Origin: Agarophyton chilense
Lineage: Eukaryota; Rhodophyta; Florideophyceae; Gracilariales; Gracilariaceae
Assembly: GCA_030374765.1 (NCBI GenBank)
Contig: JARGXX010000097.1
Location: 310,001 to 374,000 of the forward strand
Direction: 5' to 3'
Length of the DNA: 64,000 bases
The notes under the pieces were generated by a model. The model did not search any database and was not told the origin of the DNA. It saw nothing but the letters and a program-made list of their open reading frames with translations. The first letter of the stretch is position 1. Each line of letters opens with the position of its first letter. Positions 59,520 to 64,000 of the stretch are shown piece by piece. Both the position numbers and the translations under genes were made by a program.

Positions 59520-60275
59520 TTAAGAAGGACCTGTTGGTTTAGGAGCAATAGAATCAGGAATACCCGTGTTATTGACTACCAGCGGAGGAAAACCCGCGGA
59601 AATGCTAGGAGCCATCGACCGAAGAGGTAGCGAAGGAGCGGTAGCCCCGCCACTGGGGAGAGCAGTCGAAACCAAAAGAGGATGAAAGAACGGAACCGCC
59701 GGAGCAGGTTGCAAAACCGCAGGGTTCAAGTTTGCACCTAGAAGTGGATCAGTTAAAGGATCAAATGGCGCAGCAGCAGAGACGCTTGGCAGATTGGCAA
59801 CCTGACGGGTGGCAAGTTGGTACATGTCCAACTGGAACTGATTCCGGAACTCACCAAGTTGGTTCAGCGCCTTCATGTATTGCGCATGGCGCGGCAGCAA
59901 ACCTTCAAGGAGCGTCAATGCAGCGACCACGGAGGTAGGCCCAGCCCTCTGAAAGTTGGTGACGCAAGACTGGCGAATTCGAGCCAGCAAACCGACCACG
60001 GCCGGAGAATCCATCATAGGTTGAAGCGGAGGCCGAGCAATACCCGCCAACACAGGTCGAACCGGACCAGCAACCCGCGAGGAGCTCGGTTGAGTAGGAG
60101 TCACACCCGTAGGGGCAGGCGACTTACGACCTTGATATAACGGCTCGGACGGGAAGGAACCAGGCGGGACGGCGCGCGCAGGGACCTGGGAGGAGAATGA
60201 AGTTGGAGCAACCGGGAAGGATGCGATACCAACTTGGTTAGACAGTGGGCGATGCGGAAGCAGAATCGCAAGCAA
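59520..60275 (-). other. Antisense reading frame of gypsy-2
   Basis: On the strand opposite to gag-pol, 251 codons open between the chromodomain and the 3' LTR. Text is Pro/Ala/Ser-rich with a helical middle (RIRQSCVTNFQRAGPTSVVA, then YMKALNQLGEFRNQFQLDMY). The start shown is TTG; no upstream ATG in phase. Same position and direction as the antisense frame of gypsy-1, but no clear sequence likeness between the two. Family unknown. Confidence 0.5.
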
Positions 60276-60533
60276 GCGGGGCCACTACCGAAAAGGTGTC
60301 CCCGAGCGCGTTAGTTACCCTGCATCGCCCTTATAACAGTCCCTCCTTGATTGATTATCGCTCAAATCGGGCGCAGACGTCGTCGCGCGCCATCCCCAAC
60401 CGATGCTGGCGCCGAGTTCTGAACCTCAAGGGATCCAGCGCCGCGCCCAGACACTACTCCGATGCCCGCGCCGCTGTCGCTCGCTACAACTGTATGGTGT
60501 GACCAAGGGAGACACGGGGCGTGCCTCGTGGGT

Positions 60534-60543
60534 AGAAAGGGGG
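60534..60543 (+). other. Polypurine tract of gypsy-2
   Basis: AGAAAGGGGG lies just before the 3' LTR, matching the AAGGGGGG tract of gypsy-1. Confidence 0.6.
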
Positions 60544-60545
60544 TC

Positions 60546-61179
60546 TGTCGTATAGTGGCGGAAGGGTTGACCTTTGAGTTGTCCGATACAGTACGCAGAC
60601 CTTGTAGGTGATGGGTGCGAGGAATCATCGGCCACGTAGCTCCGGGCGAGCTGCCATCTAGGTATTGTCAGCCATGTGTAGTGTTGACATGTACCTTCTG
60701 GTTGAGTAATTGTTAGTGATAGTAATTGTAATTATGCGTGTTTTAGTACAGTAGTTGAGTGGCCACCTGGCACTGTAGCCAGTGCTGGCCAGGTCTCTGA
60801 AACTAGGTCAGAGACCGTGCCTTGCTGGCACCTCCCGGGTGATCTGGAGAGTGCAGTCTACTGCACATAGGGAACTGCACCTCCCCCATCCTTATCTGAT
60901 AAAGGGAGGCATCACTTGGGTCACGACTATACCTTTTGGTTTATTGTTTCTCAACTACCACACAGGCTTTCCCGCGCGTCGACGCCTACCATCGTTCACC
61001 TACACAGTATAGGCTAGTTGCCTCGCCGTTTGCCCCTGCGGGTTTTCACGGTGCCCTGTTACCATCGAGGTTTATTACGTCTACCTCATAAGGTTGAGCG
61101 TCAACACGCTTCCTACGGTTGAGCGTGACCACGCTCCGGAGACAAGACAGTAGCATACCCCAGAGGTGGTTGTACGACA
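60546..61179 (+). repeat. 3' LTR of gypsy-2
   Basis: Begins TGTCGTATAG and ends TTGTACGACA, so the ends form the inverted repeat TGTCGTA/TACGACA. Its right edge abuts PiggyBac-like coding sequence on the minus strand at 61,180. No partner LTR on the left side; a diverged relative lies inverted at 63,450-63,660. Confidence 0.75.
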
Positions 61180-63280
61180 ACGCAGATGATCTAAAAAGCA
61201 ATCAAGACCGGTTCCACTGAGACATATGTAAACATCCATATCGTTGTACTTCTTGCATTCTGAACAAACAAAGTTTGATTTGTAAGTAGTTTCGCAGACT
61301 TTGCATCGTCCTTGATATGTTCGAGAAGTCAAAGAACCACCTAATTTTCTTGGTTACCGATTGGTTTCCATTGAATGAATGCCGGTACCAGCCATGTATG
61401 GGTTTTCTATTTTATTTTGTTTCTTACATTTTCTTTACATATTTTGAATAGCATCCCAGTTGTTATCTATTAATTCGTCTGCGAGACTAAAATAAAAATT
61501 ATGCGGTGTACGATTCAAATTGTTCCCGTAGGCACCCGGAACCAGGAACCAAACATAAATGACGCAGATTTCCAGCAAAGAAGTATTCCCTCTAAAAAAA
61601 CATTCGTTCATTTCGAAGTTCTTTTCAATATTCAGATCTTCTTGACGTGATCTATTTTACCTATCAATTCTTAAACAACAAGAATAGTATTCCTTGCAAA
61701 CTTCTGGAATAGCAATAGAATGCGAAATTTTCTTTGTTATTCCATCAGCTTTCCTCCACCTTTTACGAGAAATGGGAGTACCTGGTTGGGTATTGCTACA
61801 CGGGCTGACGAAATATTTTCTCTCACGGTCCTTTCAGAGTACAGACATCATCTTTCGATTCAATTCGGTCATTTTCGCGACCACTGACACGTGCTGGCCT
61901 CGTGTCGTCATCAAAAGTTCGGAAAGATGTTTAATAGGAACCCCTTTCCTGGCTTTTTTTACAACCCCAATAATTAGCATTCCTCTTTTCAAGAGTTCCT
62001 CAGCTGTTTCAACATGTGAAAAATATAGAGCGGTACAAACGATTCGATCAGTTGCGAGCCAGTTTTCAACAGGTCTCATTAAAACATCTGTTCCATGCAC
62101 TTGTTCCGATTCAAAAGGCTGTACATGTGGTTGCGTAGCTCCCATCGTGATTTCTATTTTGAGAATAGTTTCACTCCTTCCTCAACACACTGTCTTTAAT
62201 TCAAAACCATTTTCAGGTTTTCTATCAAGGGCAGTGTAGTGTAGAAATCTGATTCTAATCCAGTTCCTCTCAAGTCCATACGAACGTGATATAATTTAGT
62301 TCACGCACAAATTGTGTGACGCAGTTGCAAAAAACGTTTAGCTGGGCATTTAGAGCTTTCAAAAACTCAGAAACGCATGACCACCTGAATTTCTTTGATT
62401 TTATCACGTTTTTAGAGCCACTGAAACCCATAAATTGCAATATATATTCAGTTGCGTGAGATGATCTTTCCGAGCTTGAAAGATTCTATCTATTTAGAAA
62501 AAGTGTCTTCGGACCAAATTGATCTTCTATCTGAAAATGAAAAGTGTTTCGTTCACACCATCAATCCAAACAACTTCAAATATTCTCCATTTTTAGTCGG
62601 TTTAAAGCCTTTTTCTTTTGGAGGAGAGTTGACAGATCGAAGTATTTTTTTCAAATGAGCTCCAGGAAACATCTAAATAAAAAGATCGTAATTAAACAGT
62701 TCCAAAAGTGCATGAATGACAAATGTAAAATATCCAACAGGTCTCTAGCGCTTCAATGGATGTAATTGAACTGGATAATTCAGAGTCAAGGATACACTTT
62801 CCGTTGTCCATTTCGTGGAATGATCTTCCACAAATCTGTCTTGCGTTTCATTGCTTTTCACGGTAAGATGGCTCAACGAAGTCACTGTGTGACTGTCATC
62901 TCCATTCGTGACAGTTTATTGCTATTTATCTTTCAAAATTTTGTTATTATTAGCAGCATCAATCATTTCTGCGTGTGATGGTATGGAGTCATGAGCAGTT
63001 TCCCGAACCGTGACATCTTCTCCTGCTCAAATTGCAGATATGCAAGGTAGACACTTTCTATTGATCAGGGGAGTCGAAATTTGCGGTGAGGAAAGTGTTT
63101 CTTTGGTTATGTTTGACAGAATCATCTAATTTTGTAACAATTCCGCTGACGAGTTTTGTCTTTTGTTTCATGCCAAAGATACGTTCACAGACACTCTTTT
63201 ATGTGACAAAACGAGTTTGGGTGTTTAAAATGTTTCATATTAGACGTCTGGAATTCATTGATGATGACATATGTGATACG
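61180..63280 (-). pseudogene. PiggyBac-like transposase, broken and cut by gypsy-2
   Basis: Minus-strand pieces in PiggyBac (DDE_Tnp_1_7) order. Near 62,660-62,400: KKILRSVNSPPKEKGFKP, then YLKLFGLMV and SDRRSIWSEDTF, matching the 'LA.LGI.....R..YW' N-domain. At about 62,240-61,834: YTALDRKPENGFELK, then ETAEELLKRGMLIIGVVKKA and RKGVPIKH, matching 'LA..LL..G.Y..GT.RKNRKG.P'. Next GTPISRKRWRKADGITKK. The C-terminal cysteine-rich finger is at 61,320-61,190 (CKVCETTYKSNFVCSECKK, then CFLDHL). Stops at about 62,215 (TGA) and 61,833 (TGA after MMSVL) and others show decay. The 3' end runs straight into the gypsy-2 LTR at 61,179, so gypsy-2 inserted into it. No TTAA or terminal repeat was found. 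Confidence 0.65.
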
Positions 63281-63430
63281 TTATGAAAGAATCTGTAAAT
63301 ATTATGGTTTTTATAGGTTCTGGACAATCGTTCGTGATCTTTGAGGTTGACGCCAGAGAAGAAGAACGTCCAGGTATAAAAATTTAAGGAAATTGACAAA
63401 ACTTAAAAAAATTATCGATGTTTTAATTTT

Positions 63431-63446
63431 GGCCTCATATGAGGCC
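63431..63446. repeat. 16-bp perfect palindrome
   Basis: GGCCTCATATGAGGCC reads the same on both strands. It lies three bases outside the end of an LTR fragment. Confidence 0.85.
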
Positions 63447-63449
63447 AGT

Positions 63450-63660
63450 TGTCGTATAAACACTAGAGCACCGGGTAGAGTGCGAGGTGGCCACTCAACT
63501 ACTGCACTAAACTAAACAACTATTATATTAATAATTACGAAACCAGAAAGTCAACACTACACTGCGCTATTCACACCTAGATAGTTGGATCGATCGAAGC
63601 ACTGTGGCTGATTGGTCCCCCGCACCTGTATCTACTATTCGAAACTTCCTCGTCTGCACA
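63450..63660 (-). repeat. Inverted LTR fragment related to gypsy-2
   Basis: On the minus strand the segment shares with the gypsy-2 LTR, in the same order, GTGTAGTGTTGAC, CTGGTT, GTAATTAT, and TAGT.CAGTAGTTGAGTGGCCACCT, and ends TATACGACA, like the TACGACA end of that LTR. It lacks about 350 bp near the 3' part. Likely a solo LTR of a sister subfamily, opposite orientation. The other end is uncertain and no target duplication was found. Confidence 0.65.
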
Positions 63661-63902
63661 AATAAGTGACCATCGCCATCGGTTTTCTCATTTGCTTTCG
63701 AAGCAGTCTCTATTCTTTGCAATGTTCTGACCGTTCCAAACCCTAGCCGACTTCTCACTATCCGAAAAGCCGCACCGTGTTTTCGGGTGTACTTTTCGGT
63801 ACAATCACTGACGAATTGCCGACGAACCGCCTCAGCCACTTGGTATATCCTACTTTCAGGAATACTTTTACAAGAATACAACATATCGAAAATTTTACTC
63901 AA
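63567..63902 (-). other. Unrecognised minus-strand ORF
   Basis: 111 codons from a TTG; the first ATG gives MLYSCKSIPESRIYQVAEAV. The middle is basic and helical (KYTRKHGAAFRIVRSRLGFG). Its last third overlaps the LTR fragment, so the end of the frame is not original. No family recognised. The remaining 100 bp to the window edge holds nothing seen. Confidence 0.25.
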
Positions 63903-64000
63903 ATATCGAATAGATCTTTGAAGTTAAGAATAGAACTTTTGAGTAAATACCTCTTTATTGGTAATATATGTAATCGATCTCTAGAATTATGTCGAAGTTG

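Larger units (their letters stand above)
52260..61179 (+). mobile_element. Ty3/gypsy chromodomain retrotransposon, broken (gypsy-2)
   Basis: Plus-strand element with the same order as gypsy-1: charged N-terminal gag part, capsid/zinc knuckle, protease, RT, RNase H, integrase, chromodomain, then an antisense frame and a 3' LTR (60,546-61,179). No 5' LTR was found, so the left end is truncated or replaced near 52,260. An 888-bp solo LTR is inserted in the RT. The coding part has many breaks (eight or more). Older than gypsy-1 by this measure. Confidence 0.88.

Noticed and set aside
61694-62239. 181-codon plus-strand frame
   Set aside because: The opposite strand reads as PiggyBac-like transposase with several family motifs, so this is its shadow.

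Overview
The window is eukaryotic nuclear DNA from a small-genome or algal/protist-like lineage; the species cannot be named from the sequence. Evidence for a eukaryote: LTR retrotransposons of both the Ty1/copia and Ty3/gypsy types, a PiggyBac-type and a tnp2/Plavaka-like DNA transposon, a cytochrome P450 fragment, RING/PHD-like zinc-finger fragments, and no bacterial operon structure. Most of the 64 kb is a nested transposon graveyard. Host coding is limited to short, mostly broken pieces.

Layout. 0-2.7 kb: an open minus-strand frame at the left edge, a C-terminal P450 fragment, then non-coding DNA. 2.74-7.35 kb: a complete-length but broken copia element on the minus strand with matching LTRs and a 5-bp TTGTA target duplication. 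8.7-26.2 kb: a decayed two-gene DNA transposon, with a tnp2/Plavaka-like transposase on the plus strand and a charged coiled-coil protein on the minus strand. It is split by a near-complete 11.4-kb chromodomain gypsy element (12,540-23,942; 865-bp LTRs; GCAAG target duplication). 26.2-38.9 kb: the most host-like part, with a RING-like ORF, a PHD-like zinc-finger ORF, several unrecognised ORFs, a long broken gene for acidic and lysine-rich disordered protein, and a pair of inverted 240-bp repeats around 35.5 and 38.8 kb. 39-45.7 kb: very old copia remains and an unrecognised broken minus-strand gene. 46.4-51.64 kb: a very young copia element (258-bp LTRs differing at one base; GTTGA target duplication) sitting inside the solo LTR of an older relative. 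It carries a Tudor-type domain between integrase and reverse transcriptase. 52.3-61.18 kb: a second, older chromodomain gypsy element on the plus strand, itself carrying an 888-bp solo LTR inserted in its RT. It lies against a broken PiggyBac-like transposase gene (61.2-63.3 kb, minus strand). The right edge holds an inverted LTR fragment related to this second gypsy.

How things fit together. Three points stand out. (1) Both gypsy elements carry a long reading frame on the strand opposite to gag-pol, placed between pol and the 3' LTR; in the better preserved element this frame is followed by its own AATAAA signal. (2) The young copia carries a histone-mark-reader-like Tudor domain, while both gypsies carry chromodomains, so each family seems to have its own chromatin-targeting module. 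(3) Both structurally bounded copia elements have primer sites matching the anticodon arm of initiator methionine tRNA (the half-tRNA priming known for Drosophila copia), and in the young one this site contains the gag start codon. All family calls come from reading motifs by eye, not from database searches.
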